DNA from: Rhodoferax sp.
GTDB lineage: Bacteria; Pseudomonadota; Gammaproteobacteria; Burkholderiales; Burkholderiaceae_C
Direction of reading: 5' to 3'
Length of the DNA stretch: 55,678 nucleotides
Assembly: GCF_025356155.1 (NCBI RefSeq)
Contig: NZ_JANXUQ010000075.1
Location: 1 to 55,678, forward strand
Notes under the pieces: generated by a model
Databases searched by the model: none
What the model saw: only the letters and a program-made list of their open reading frames with translations
Told to the model about the DNA's origin: nothing
In this document: one piece after another, positions 1 through 9,007 of the stretch
Layout of the letters: each line of letters opens with the position of its first letter
How positions within the stretch are numbered: position 1 is the first letter of the stretch
Position numbers and translations under genes: made by a program

Positions 1-366
1 CCCACCCAGACACCCGATGGATTGTTGCAGCTTGCCGCTGCCTGTGTTCGTGATCTGGATGCTCTGCGCCGACCGTTGGATGCCGATGATCTGGCGCGCC
101 GCAAACCCGAAAGCATGGACCCGCGCGCGCTGGAGCTGCTGTACCAGTATGGCTACCCCCATGTCATGGAGCGATTCCAGTTCCATTTCTCGTTAACCGG
201 GCCAGTAACTGCAGAAGGTGCGCAAACGGTGCTGGATGAAGTACGAGACCGTGTGGCCTATTTAAACGCCACTGAACCCCTGCGGCTGGACCGCCTGTGC
301 CTGTTTGTGGAGCCTGGCCACGGACAGGCTTTCACGCGCATGGCCGATGTGGAGTTGCAGGCGTGA
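1..366 (+). CDS. DUF1045-family phosphonate-metabolism protein (5' end outside window)
   Basis: The reading frame is open from the first base of the window, so this is the C-terminal part (about 121 residues) of a protein that starts to the left. The sequence resembles DUF1045 proteins, which are encoded in C-P lyase (phn) loci and are thought to belong to the 2H phosphoesterase superfamily. One H-x-S motif of that superfamily is visible in QFHFSLTG, and the C-terminal strand RLCLFVEPG fits the fold. The stop codon overlaps the GTG start of phnN by 4 bp (GTGA), so the two genes are translationally coupled. The biochemical activity is not established. The family call rests on the motif and on the phnN neighbour. 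Confidence 0.75.
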   Translation, partial: PTQTPDGLLQLAAACVRDLDALRRPLDADDLARRKPESMDPRALELLYQYGYPHVMERFQFHFSLTGPVTAEGAQTVLDEVRDRVAYLNATEPLRLDRLCLFVEPGHGQAFTRMADVELQA

Positions 367-926
367 GCGGCCTGTGGGTATTTGTATGTGGCGCCTCCGG
401 GGCGGGGAAAGACAGCGTCATGGCCTGGGCTGCCGCGCATTTGCAAAGCAGCCCCGGTATTGTTTTTGCCCGGCGCATGGTGACCCGTGCGGTCCATGCA
501 GCGTCCGAACACGATGCCGTCACGTCTGAACAGTTTGCACAGTTGCAGGCTGCAGGAGCCTTGGCCTGGCAATGGCACGCCCATGGTTTCTCCTACGGTA
601 TTGCCGCGCGCTATGCCCAGCATGTGCCGCGTGGCGATCTGGTGGTCGTCAACGGCTCGCGCGAACATGCGATTGCCTTGGCAGACCGCACGGATGTCCG
701 CCTTGTGCAGATCGCCGCGGATGCCCAAGAGCTTTTGCTGCGGCTGCAGCGCAGGGGGCGCGATGCACCCCATGAAGTCGCCCACCGTATCGCGCGCAAT
801 CGGCAGTTTGCAGAACTACGCGGCGACTGCACCATCGTCAACCAGCACAGCGTGGCAGACGCCGGGCAACAATTGGTGGCCTACCTAAACGGGCTGAAGA
901 TAGAAACCGCTGTCCCCATGCGATGA
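363..926 (+). CDS. phnN: Ribose 1,5-bisphosphate phosphokinase PhnN
   Basis: A 187-residue kinase of the guanylate-kinase fold that phosphorylates ribose 1,5-bisphosphate to PRPP, the last step that recycles the sugar from C-P lyase phosphonate breakdown. A Walker A loop, GASGAGKDS, lies about ten residues from the N terminus, and the length matches PhnN (about 185-190). I choose the GTG at 363, which overlaps the stop of the upstream gene, because an ATG at 297 would place 22 unrelated residues before the P-loop strand WVFVCGASGAGK. The gene ends 1 bp before the stop of phnE on the other strand, so the two transcription units converge. Confidence 0.93.
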   Translation: MSGLWVFVCGASGAGKDSVMAWAAAHLQSSPGIVFARRMVTRAVHAASEHDAVTSEQFAQLQAAGALAWQWHAHGFSYGIAARYAQHVPRGDLVVVNGSREHAIALADRTDVRLVQIAADAQELLLRLQRRGRDAPHEVAHRIARNRQFAELRGDCTIVNQHSVADAGQQLVAYLNGLKIETAVPMR

Positions 927-927
927 C

Positions 928-1743
928 TCAGGTAACCGCCTTGCGTATGCGGGCGGAAACCAGGTCTATGACCGACACCGTCACTATGATGATGATCATC
1001 ACGGCGCAGGTCTGCGCATACTGGAAACTGCGAATGATGTCCCACAGGATGACCCCAATGCCACCCGCTCCGACCATGCCAACAACCGAAGCAGAGCGCA
1101 CATTGGATTCAAAGCGGTAGAGCGCGTAAGAAATCCACAGCGGCAACACCTGGGGAATGATGCCGTAGACAATTTCTTCCAACGCATTGGCGCCTGTCGC
1201 GCGTATGCCCTCCACCGGCTGCGCGTCTATGGATTCCACGGCTTCCGAGAACAGTTTCGCCAGCACGCCAGTGGTGTGGACAAACAGGGCCAACACGCCG
1301 GCGAATGGCCCCAGCCCCACCGCCACGATGAACAGCATGGCGAAGACCATCTCGTTGATGGCGCGCGCTGCGTCCATCAAACGCCGAATCGGCTGGTGCA
1401 CCCAGGAGGGGCTGATGTTGGACGACGACAGCAGGCCCAGAGGCACGGCAAACACCACGGCCAGCGCGGTGCCCCACAAAGCAATTTCCAGCGTGACCAG
1501 CATCTCGGTCAGGTACATGCGCCAGTCGTTGAACTTAGGCGGGAAAAAATCGGCCGCATAGGTGGCCATGTTGCCCGCATCACGCACGAGGTCAAAGGGC
1601 CGCATATCGGCCCCTGTCCACGAGCCTGCCAGCATGGCCAGCAATAGGCCCCAGCCAATCCAGCCCATCACCGACGTGCGGGGCAGTTTGGTGGGCGCAA
1701 CTGCCAACGGCACCGCTGTACCCGGTGATGTCACGGCTTGCAC
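928..1743 (-). CDS. phnE: Phosphonate ABC transporter permease PhnE
   Basis: A 271-residue inner-membrane permease of the binding-protein-dependent transport family. It has about six hydrophobic segments and the conserved EAA-type loop around [21 protein letters not shown], followed by the PhnE-typical [15 protein letters not shown]. It forms the channel of the phnCDE importer for phosphonates or phosphate esters. The start is a GTG at 1743 whose G is also the last base of the phnD stop (TAGTG), so translation is coupled to phnD. It is the last gene of phnC-phnD-phnE and converges on phnN. Confidence 0.93.
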   Translation of the reverse strand: MQAVTSPGTAVPLAVAPTKLPRTSVMGWIGWGLLLAMLAGSWTGADMRPFDLVRDAGNMATYAADFFPPKFNDWRMYLTEMLVTLEIALWGTALAVVFAVPLGLLSSSNISPSWVHQPIRRLMDAARAINEMVFAMLFIVAVGLGPFAGVLALFVHTTGVLAKLFSEAVESIDAQPVEGIRATGANALEEIVYGIIPQVLPLWISYALYRFESNVRSASVVGMVGAGGIGVILWDIIRSFQYAQTCAVMIIIIVTVSVIDLVSARIRKAVT

Positions 1744-2711
1744 TACTTGGCGAGGCTCAGCGCGGCCAACTGTTTGTCGATCTCGGCCAGCTTGACCTGC
1801 TTGTCGGCTGCCGCCATGGTTTCGTCAGCTTCCGCCTTGTTGCGGTTTTTGAACAGCTCCAGTTGGCGGATGGGGATCAGCTGGCTGTTGGTGGAGGCCT
1901 TGAAGCCCGACAATTTGGACAGCTTGAACAAGTTGTCTTTTTCCTGCTGGCCGCCTTTGCCATAGGTGTAGAAGAAGTCACGCACCTTGGCCTTGGTCGC
2001 CTCCGGCAAGTCTTTGCGCATCACCAGCGGGTCCAGCGGAATCAATGGCGATGTCCAGATGATGCGCAGGTCGTTGAATTTCTCGGGTTGCTTTTCTTTG
2101 ACCTTCTCCAGCACTTCGCTGTTGTTGGTTGCAACGTCTACCTGCTTGGCCGCCACGGCCAGCGCATTGGACTCATGGTTGGCAGAACGCGATACCCTGA
2201 ACAGGGTCTTGGGGTCCACCTTGTTTTGCGCAAACACGTAATAGCTGGGCACCAAAAAGCCAGACGTCGAGTTGGGGTCACCGTTGCCAAAGGCCAGGTT
2301 CTTGCCCTGCTTGATCATGTCATCCACGGTCTTGATAGGGCTGTCCTTGTGCACGATCAGGTGGGAGTAATAGCCTTGTGTGCCGTCGGCATTCACATAT
2401 TGGGCAAACACCTCGCCGTTGGCGCGGTCCACGGCCTCGATCGCAGACTTGGCGCCAAACCAGGCCACATGCACCTTGTTGAAGCGCATGCCCTCGATGA
2501 TGCCGGCGTAGTCGGACGCAAAAAAGGCGTTGACTTTCAGACCGGTCTTCTTGGCCATGTCGTCCAAGATGGGCTGCCAGTCCGATCGCAGGTTTTGCGA
2601 TGACTCGGTGGAGATGATGCCGAAGTTGAGTTCCTTCAATTCCTGGGCCGAGGCAGGATTGAGTGCGAGCAGTGCCGTGCCGATGACACTGAGAAAGAGG
2701 CGTTTGATCAT
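1743..2711 (-). CDS. phnD: Phosphonate ABC transporter periplasmic binding protein PhnD
   Basis: A 322-residue solute-binding protein. The start is the ATG at 2711, followed by a typical Sec signal peptide ending in NPASA-QE; a longer frame to 2909 runs into phnC and is not used. The mature part shows the PhnD-family features [10 protein letters not shown] at the N terminus, [13 protein letters not shown] for ligand binding, and [16 protein letters not shown]. It captures alkylphosphonates in the periplasm and delivers them to PhnE. phnC lies 64 bp upstream and phnE overlaps by 1 bp. Confidence 0.93.
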   Translation of the reverse strand: MIKRLFLSVIGTALLALNPASAQELKELNFGIISTESSQNLRSDWQPILDDMAKKTGLKVNAFFASDYAGIIEGMRFNKVHVAWFGAKSAIEAVDRANGEVFAQYVNADGTQGYYSHLIVHKDSPIKTVDDMIKQGKNLAFGNGDPNSTSGFLVPSYYVFAQNKVDPKTLFRVSRSANHESNALAVAAKQVDVATNNSEVLEKVKEKQPEKFNDLRIIWTSPLIPLDPLVMRKDLPEATKAKVRDFFYTYGKGGQQEKDNLFKLSKLSGFKASTNSQLIPIRQLELFKNRNKAEADETMAAADKQVKLAEIDKQLAALSLAK

Positions 2712-2775
2712 TGTGTTTTCCTTGAGAGGTTTCGAGAAGTGAAGAACCCCAGGGAGGGGTTGGATAGCAATAGGG

Positions 2776-3657
2776 TCAGGCGGCACAGGCAGCCTGCGCC
2801 ATGGCTTCGACCGGCGTCGGCCACACCAGGTGCGGCGCGGCTGGCTTTTTGTCCTGCAGGCTGGTGATGTGGTCGCCGAGCGACAAAATCTCGTCGGCCT
2901 CAGCGCCATACAACTCGCGCAGCAAGGCGGGTGTCAATGCGATGGATGGGCCGTCGTACACCACGCGGCCATGGTGGAGCGCCACGGTGCGGGGGCAGTA
3001 CTTCATGGCCACATTCACCTGGTGCAGGGACACCACCACTGTGCATTGGTCTTCGCGGTTGACGCGGGCCAGGATATCCATCACCTTGCGGGAAGACTCC
3101 GGGTCGAGCGATGCAATGGGTTCGTCGGCCAGAATGAGCTTGGCGCCTTGCACCAGCGCCCGTGCAATAGCGGCACGCTGCTGCTGGCCGCCCGACAGCG
3201 TGGACGCCCGTTGCCCGCTGCATTCGGCAATGCCAACACGGCGCAATGCGTCCATGCCACGGGCCACCTCGGCGGCGCTGAACCAGCGCGTCAGGCTGCG
3301 CCACATGGGTACGCGGTGCAGCGCGCCAGCCAGCACGTTGATAATCACCGGTAAGCGGTCCACCAGGTTGAATTGTTGGAACACAAAACCCACACCACTG
3401 CGGGTCTTGCGGATGTCAGACGCAATTTTGCCGTGTGCTTGCACGGTTTTGCCGTGGATCTGGACCAGGCCGGCACCTGCGGCATCACCCGCCATCAGAC
3501 CGGCCATGTGGCGCAGCAGCGTCGATTTGCCGGAGCCGGAAGCACCTATCAGTGCCACCATTTCACCCTGTTGGATGTCCAGATGGATGTCTTGCAAGGC
3601 CTTGCGGCCGCCGAGAAAGGTTTTGTTCAGTGCGTGGATGTGGATGGCTGCGGTCAT
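2776..3657 (-). CDS. phnC: Phosphonate ABC transporter ATP-binding protein PhnC
   Basis: A 293-residue ABC ATPase, first gene of the phnCDE operon. It has Walker [10 protein letters not shown], the Q-loop [12 protein letters not shown], the signature [15 protein letters not shown] and Walker [14 protein letters not shown], all in the order typical of PhnC. A strong Shine-Dalgarno sequence, GGAGGA, sits just upstream of the ATG at 3657. The C-terminal extension of about 40 residues after the ABC core is rather long for PhnC. The operon probably serves the C-P lyase locus whose end is visible at the left edge. Confidence 0.93.
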   Translation of the reverse strand: MTAAIHIHALNKTFLGGRKALQDIHLDIQQGEMVALIGASGSGKSTLLRHMAGLMAGDAAGAGLVQIHGKTVQAHGKIASDIRKTRSGVGFVFQQFNLVDRLPVIINVLAGALHRVPMWRSLTRWFSAAEVARGMDALRRVGIAECSGQRASTLSGGQQQRAAIARALVQGAKLILADEPIASLDPESSRKVMDILARVNREDQCTVVVSLHQVNVAMKYCPRTVALHHGRVVYDGPSIALTPALLRELYGAEADEILSLGDHITSLQDKKPAAPHLVWPTPVEAMAQAACAA

Positions 3658-3903
3658 GGTTCCTCCGGTTCAATGGGGGGAACTTATCGGCTCAATATGT
3701 CAAGCTGGTGTCAATATCTTGGTCATCGTGGATGCATAGCGCAATAGGTATTGGTACTGCCGACCAAAATTGTTCTGACGAACGCAGGCCGACTTAACCC
3801 GCGCCGACCTGCGCCCGAGTAGCATGGGTTCGATGCAGCTCTATCAAGTCTTGCATCAAGTCGCACACACTGCCGGAATTGCGTTCCTACATCCTCATCG
3901 GGG
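3658..3903. other. Intergenic region upstream of phnC
   Basis: These 246 bp separate the phnC start from the stop of the LysR gene. The stretch must hold the phnCDE promoter. I see the phnC ribosome site and a direct repeat GCCGAC about 15 bp apart near 3788-3810, but no convincing operator or terminator and no coding frame. Confidence 0.5.
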
Positions 3904-4785
3904 TCAGTCCGTTGGCCACACCACGGCCATTGCTTTGCGGCATGCAGCTACCAGCGGGTCATCGGTGCGCGCTGTCTTGTAAATCAAGGACAGTGGGCAG
4001 TCCTGAACAGTCCCAGGCCAAACGCATACTTCGCCTTGTGCTTGTGCCGTGAGCGCCAAGTCATTTCGCATAGTCGCCAACCCAACGCCCGAACGCACCA
4101 AACTGACCATCGAGGCTTCCTGATCTGCCTCGAACACGGTACGAACTGCCAGTCCGCGTTCGGCAAACATGTCGCGCACCAGACGATGCTGCGAGCTGTG
4201 GACTGCTGTGCCAATCCAGGGCATGGCGGCCAAGTCCGCCCAACCAGCGACTTGCAACTGGGAGCTCCATTGCGGTGGCCCCACCACCAAGTATTGCAAG
4301 GTCCGCATGTGCAGGCTTGAAATATCTGGGTGCACCACTGGCCCGAGATAAAACCCGGCATCAATTTCTCCCCCGTTCACCCGCTCCATCACCCAACCAG
4401 AAATACCGTGTCGCAAACGTGCCTGCACCTTTGGGAAATACTCCAGCAATGCCCCCAGGAATGAGCCTAAGCGCAGTGTGTCAGGGTCGATCACTGTGCC
4501 GATGATGACTTCGCCGGACACTTCACCGCGCAGCAGACGCGCCTGGTTCAGCAATTCCATCGCGTCTGAAAATGTGCGTTCGGCCAGCGGGAACAGGGCC
4601 TGTCCCTCACGTGTCAGTACCATGCCGGTTGGCTGCCGGTCAAACAACAACACACCTAACGCGTGCTCCAGGGCCTTTACTTGTTTGGAAACCGCAGGCT
4701 GGGTCAAATGCAACTGATCGGCCGCGCGGGTGAGATGTCCCATGCGTGCCACCGCCAAAAAAGTGCGTATTTGGTAGATCTCCAT
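3904..4785 (-). CDS. LysR-family transcriptional regulator
   Basis: A 293-residue LysR-type regulator. The winged helix-turn-helix is in the first 60 residues (MGHLTRAADQLHLTQPAVSKQVKALE) and the rest is the two-lobed effector domain. I start it at ATG 4785 (MEIYQIRTF), the usual LysR N terminus, rather than five residues earlier. It lies 39 bp downstream of a lone binding-protein gene on the same strand and may be cotranscribed with it. The ligand is not predictable. The context, a binding protein, a chemoreceptor and a glycerate/tartrate-type operon, suggests control of carboxylate use, but this is inference. Confidence 0.9.
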   Translation of the reverse strand: MEIYQIRTFLAVARMGHLTRAADQLHLTQPAVSKQVKALEHALGVLLFDRQPTGMVLTREGQALFPLAERTFSDAMELLNQARLLRGEVSGEVIIGTVIDPDTLRLGSFLGALLEYFPKVQARLRHGISGWVMERVNGGEIDAGFYLGPVVHPDISSLHMRTLQYLVVGPPQWSSQLQVAGWADLAAMPWIGTAVHSSQHRLVRDMFAERGLAVRTVFEADQEASMVSLVRSGVGLATMRNDLALTAQAQGEVCVWPGTVQDCPLSLIYKTARTDDPLVAACRKAMAVVWPTD

Positions 4786-4824
4786 CAGCAGCGCAGTCAA
4801 GTGCCAAAGCGTTCCAAAAGCTGG

Positions 4825-5988
4825 CTAGCCCCGGAGACGCCCCTCACGGCCTAAGACGGTCAAGTCGGTATAGCGCATACCGTTGCGTGTATTTGGGTCT
4901 ACCTGTATGCGCAAACCACCTAGGTCCAGGGCGGGCAACGAATCCAAAGCCGCACTCACTTGCTGGCTAGTCGGCGTATCTGACGCACGCTTCAATGCCT
5001 CCACCAGGACACTTGCGTATACATAGCCTTCCAAACTAAAGTAGTTGGGAGGCGGGGGCGCAGTCAGTCGCGCAAGCGCTCTACGATACTCTTGCACCAC
5101 CGCCGTTTTACTGGCATACGGAAACGGATATACCTGCGAAAAACCGATGCCCGCAGCCACAGTTGCGCTACACCGCTTCACCACCGCAGCAGAGTCAACC
5201 ACCGACATACAAAAAAGCTGAACAGCAGTGTTCAACGGGCGAAATGCACTAATAAAGGTGTACACCGGCTCACCCACCGCCACGATGATCAGTGCTTTGG
5301 CAGAAGTAGTTGCCAATGTGTTTGCGGCAGCGGCTAAAGATGCCCCGATGCGTTCGGGTGTTTTGTCAAATGCCACTTTGGCCACTAGGGGGCTGCCTTT
5401 GGCGACCGCTGCCTGTTCAACTGCCGCCAGGCCCGTGCGGCCAAATGCGTCATCCACATAAAGCACGGCCACACTGTTCAGTGACATGCGCTGAATTTGC
5501 CCCACAAGCTCCGCCAACTCGTTTTCATAGGAGGTGCGCAAGTGAATCACATTTGGGGCACCTTGCACCTCTTTGGCGCCCGTCAATGTGCCCACCAAAG
5601 TAATGCCTTGCTTGACCAGTAAACCCGATTGAATTAGTGCAATGGTATTGGCGGTGCCGCGGTAGCCAATAAGCGCCACCGGACGTTCTTGATCAATGAG
5701 TTCGCGCGTGAGGCGCACTGTCTCGTCCGGCATGTAACGGTCGTCTTTACTGACTAGGCGCAACGCCTGACCCCGCACCCCGCCTGCTAAATTTACGGCT
5801 TGAAAGCACGCCTCAATTCCTTGCTTCAAACCCTGCCCCAGGTCCGCGCCGTTGCTACCCGATAACGAGGCCACTTGCCCCACCGTCAAGGTTTTGTCTG
5901 CGGCTGCGGCCCATGGAGATACGGCAAGCGCCGCCACGGTACCCAGCGCCTGCCTGCGGGTAGCAGAATAGATGGGGTCAGATTTCAT
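4825..5988 (-). CDS. LivK-type ABC substrate-binding protein without transporter partners
   Basis: A 387-residue type I periplasmic binding protein of the branched-chain amino acid/amide family: TLTVGQVASLSGSNGADLG at the start of the mature part, a ligand loop near VALIGYRGT, and a C-terminal SLEGYVYASVLVEALKRA. The N terminus, TRRQALGTVAALAV, has a twin arginine followed by a hydrophobic stretch and an AAA-type cleavage site, so Tat export is possible. No permease or ATPase gene accompanies it. It sits 54 bp downstream of a chemoreceptor gene and 39 bp upstream of a LysR gene, so a sensing role is as likely as transport. Confidence 0.87.
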   Translation of the reverse strand: MKSDPIYSATRRQALGTVAALAVSPWAAAADKTLTVGQVASLSGSNGADLGQGLKQGIEACFQAVNLAGGVRGQALRLVSKDDRYMPDETVRLTRELIDQERPVALIGYRGTANTIALIQSGLLVKQGITLVGTLTGAKEVQGAPNVIHLRTSYENELAELVGQIQRMSLNSVAVLYVDDAFGRTGLAAVEQAAVAKGSPLVAKVAFDKTPERIGASLAAAANTLATTSAKALIIVAVGEPVYTFISAFRPLNTAVQLFCMSVVDSAAVVKRCSATVAAGIGFSQVYPFPYASKTAVVQEYRRALARLTAPPPPNYFSLEGYVYASVLVEALKRASDTPTSQQVSAALDSLPALDLGGLRIQVDPNTRNGMRYTDLTVLGREGRLRG

Positions 5989-6042
5989 TGTGTTGTCTCC
6001 TGTCTATGGACCCATGCGACCCATGGCAGGTACGCAACCAAT

Positions 6043-7455
6043 TCATAATACTCTTGTTATTTCGTCCCGAAGCTGTTTCGCGTCAACACCAAAACGCAAT
6101 GCTCCCCAGTGTTGATTGCCCACTTTCAAAGGAAACGACAAGTCGGAAACGACGTCACCGTTATCCCGAAGGTAGGTGACCATAAGGTATGCATCAGACC
6201 GGTTTTGCACCGCCCTTTGCGAGGCCGCATCACCCATCTTGCGTTTGTCGCGGCTATATTTCAGGTCGGTCTCATAATGACCGGTGGGGGCTTGGGAATA
6301 CACTGCGTTGTGGGCGGGAACATAACCATTTACGTCTAAAGCGTTACAGTAAAAGAGCACACCAAGGTCTTGAAGTATGTTGTCAAACATCGGCGTCATC
6401 ACCCTCGCAAACTCGTCGTCATAGCTGGTTTCGAATTTGAGCGGATCAGTGCCGGGAATGGTTTCATATTTAGTATCAAATACGTTCACACCTTTGCTGT
6501 GTAAAGACACCAGCGCATTTTCAATTTGACGGTGGAAATACGTGGCCTTTTTGATGACCAGGTCCAACTGGTCGCCAATTGCGACGCTCAGCGCGTTGGA
6601 CTGCATGGCCTCTGCACGGCTCGCCAGCGCTACCACACCTTGCAGTGCGGTCTCACTATCAGCATTGATCTGGTGGCTGAGTGCATCTATCTGCGACGAA
6701 ATATCTGATGCGTGGTGGTTAGCCTGCGCGACCGCATGCACCGCTTCACCTATAGCCACTGAGGCACAATGAATCGATTCAAAATTGCTTACCTGCCCCA
6801 CCAAAATGTCAGCCACCTCCCTCACGTCGCCATCCGCTTGGTGAATTCGCCCTAACATGTGCGACATCTTCGAATCTGCCGTGGCCATGCCATTAACCAC
6901 CACATTAACGTTTCCATCAACCGACGTAATCGACTTATTCACCTGGTCTGCCAGCTTTTTGACTTCGCTGGCCACTACGGCAAATCCGCGCCCAGCAGGG
7001 CCTGCGCGTGCTGCCTCTATAGACGCATTCAAAGACAGCAATCGCGTCTGCCGGGCCACGTCGGCCACGAGCCGCATTACTTCTTCAATGCTTTGGGTTT
7101 GAGTCTGCAAATTGCGCATGTCTGCAGCAATGTGGTCTATTTCGCCACGCAGTTCACGAATAAATTTCGCTGTGGCGGAGAGTTGCCTTGAGGTGGTGAG
7201 GCTCTCTTGCAAGTTGCGCGCGCTCAAATCTTCAATCATCGCGCTTTGGCGGGTTACATCTGCAATCAAACCTGATGCCAACTGTTGCTGAACAAGCGCG
7301 CTGGCTGAAAGCTGCATCTGTCGGGTGGCGAGCTCGGCCGTGGTTTGCAGGGCCTTAGCGAGTACCGCACAACGCACCGCAATCCAGATTGCCGCAGCAC
7401 GCACCAACCTGATGACTTCCTTCAAATTTGCACGCAACCCGAAACGTCCCAACAT
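6043..7455 (-). CDS. Soluble methyl-accepting chemotaxis protein with C-terminal sensor domain
   Basis: A 470-residue chemoreceptor with reversed order. The signalling coiled coil occupies roughly residues 60-300, with the hairpin tip in RLLSLNASIEAARAG-PAGRGFAVVA. The sensor-like domain is at the C terminus (about 310-470), with DVNGYVPAHNAVYSQ and HWGALRFGVDA, a domain often appended to betaproteobacterial receptors. The N-terminal 50 residues contain one weakly hydrophobic stretch (AAAIWIAV) but no clear pair of membrane helices, so I infer a cytoplasmic receptor. It lies 55 bp downstream of pyk and 54 bp upstream of the binding-protein gene, all on the same strand. Confidence 0.88.
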   Translation of the reverse strand: MLGRFGLRANLKEVIRLVRAAAIWIAVRCAVLAKALQTTAELATRQMQLSASALVQQQLASGLIADVTRQSAMIEDLSARNLQESLTTSRQLSATAKFIRELRGEIDHIAADMRNLQTQTQSIEEVMRLVADVARQTRLLSLNASIEAARAGPAGRGFAVVASEVKKLADQVNKSITSVDGNVNVVVNGMATADSKMSHMLGRIHQADGDVREVADILVGQVSNFESIHCASVAIGEAVHAVAQANHHASDISSQIDALSHQINADSETALQGVVALASRAEAMQSNALSVAIGDQLDLVIKKATYFHRQIENALVSLHSKGVNVFDTKYETIPGTDPLKFETSYDDEFARVMTPMFDNILQDLGVLFYCNALDVNGYVPAHNAVYSQAPTGHYETDLKYSRDKRKMGDAASQRAVQNRSDAYLMVTYLRDNGDVVSDLSFPLKVGNQHWGALRFGVDAKQLRDEITRVL

Positions 7456-7510
7456 TATGGCGTCCTAAGCGAGACCACCGCGTGTACATCCCTCAACACG
7501 ATCCGTGATT

Positions 7511-9007
7511 TCACTGCTCAACCAGCCGCAACATATTGGTAGCGCCTGGCGTTCCAAATGGCATGCCCGCCACGATAGCAAACGTACGCCCAAGTGCAGG
7601 CGGGCATAGATTTTCGACGGATATTCGGGCTAGTTGGACCATGTCCGCCACATCCATTGCGTCGCGCGATACCACGGGGCGCACACCCCAGACCAGAGCC
7701 AGTTTGCGTGCCGTCTGGGTATTGGGTGTAAGACCTATCAGTGGAGCATGTGGCCGTTCGTGGGCCACCCGCAACGCGCTGGCGCCCGAGGCGGTGTAAG
7801 TGACTGCTGCCGCCAGAGACACAGTTTGGGCCACCACACGAACCGCTGCGCCGATGGCATCGGTGGCGTTGGCCTGAACACGCGGGGCGACGGTGTCCAT
7901 TGAGCGTTGCTGCCGAGGGTCGGATTCGACCCGTTCGATGATGCGAGCCATCATGCGCACCGCCTCTATGGGATAGCGCCCAGACGCCGACTCCGCTGAC
8001 AGCATAACAGCGTCTACTCCGTCGTAAACGGCGGTTGCTACATCAGAGGCCTCTGCTCGGGTGGGTGTCGGGCTTTCGATCATGGACTCCAGCATCTGCG
8101 TCGCCACAATCACAGGTTTGCCCATCTCGCGCGCCAATTGGGTAATGCGGCGCTGCACTCCGGGCACATCTTCGGCTGGCAATTCGACCCCCAAATCACC
8201 ACGCGCAATCATGACCGCGTCCGACGCTTCCAATATGGCTTCCAATCGCTGCACTGCTGACGGTTTTTCAATTTTCGCAATCAGGCCCGCACGTCCCGCG
8301 ACCAATTCGCGCAGTTGCATCACATCGACTTCGCTTTGCACAAAGCTCAACGCAATCCAGTCAACACCCAGCGCCAACCCAAACGCCAGATCTTCCAAAT
8401 CCTTTGCAGTCAGGGCGGGCATGGGCAGGACGCTGTCAGGCAAGTTCAGGCCCTTGCGCTCCTGCAACCGGCCAGCCACCTCGCTGCGGATCCGCACTTG
8501 TATGCCATCGTTGCTCAAAACCGTGAAGCGCAGCTTTCCATCATCAACAAGCAATTGATGTCCTACTTCCAAGGCATGAAAAATTTCTTCATGTGGCACT
8601 GGGATCGGGTCAACGGCCTGGGCCTGTTGCTCGCCAAAGACCAATAGCAACTCATCCCCTTCACCCAACGCCATCGGTGCAACCAAACGCCCCACGCGCA
8701 ATTTGGGGCCTTGCAAGTCCAATAGTGCACCCAGAGGGCGCCCCACCCGGTTCTCTGCTTCCCGTACCCACTGTAGGCGTTGCTGATGGTCTGCGTGACT
8801 GCCGTGGCTGAAATTCAAACGAAAGACATCTACCCCGGCGATGGCCAAGTCGCATACGTCAGAAAGTCCATTGCTAGATGGCCCTAGTGTCGCCACAATT
8901 TTGGTGCCACGCCATGGCCGTAGCGGCATGTGGTGAAGGAAATTGCCCGTATCGTTGACGGGAGGTAGTGCAGCTGACAACGCGTTGCTGAGCATAGTGG
9001 GGTCCAT
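7511..9007 (-). CDS. pyk: Pyruvate kinase
   Basis: A 498-residue pyruvate kinase converting phosphoenolpyruvate and ADP to pyruvate and ATP. The motifs are complete: TKIVATLGPSSN at the N terminus, LNFSHGSHADH, LIAKIEKPSAVQ with the catalytic lysine, and MIARGDLGVELP binding the metal. The ATG overlaps the stop of the upstream glycerate kinase gene (TAATG), which supports this start although the conserved part begins about 33 residues later. In the Agrobacterium tartrate (ttu) operons the equivalent gene is ttuE. Here it would complete a route from glycerate through 2-phosphoglycerate to pyruvate. Confidence 0.95.
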   Translation of the reverse strand: MDPTMLSNALSAALPPVNDTGNFLHHMPLRPWRGTKIVATLGPSSNGLSDVCDLAIAGVDVFRLNFSHGSHADHQQRLQWVREAENRVGRPLGALLDLQGPKLRVGRLVAPMALGEGDELLLVFGEQQAQAVDPIPVPHEEIFHALEVGHQLLVDDGKLRFTVLSNDGIQVRIRSEVAGRLQERKGLNLPDSVLPMPALTAKDLEDLAFGLALGVDWIALSFVQSEVDVMQLRELVAGRAGLIAKIEKPSAVQRLEAILEASDAVMIARGDLGVELPAEDVPGVQRRITQLAREMGKPVIVATQMLESMIESPTPTRAEASDVATAVYDGVDAVMLSAESASGRYPIEAVRMMARIIERVESDPRQQRSMDTVAPRVQANATDAIGAAVRVVAQTVSLAAAVTYTASGASALRVAHERPHAPLIGLTPNTQTARKLALVWGVRPVVSRDAMDVADMVQLARISVENLCPPALGRTFAIVAGMPFGTPGATNMLRLVEQ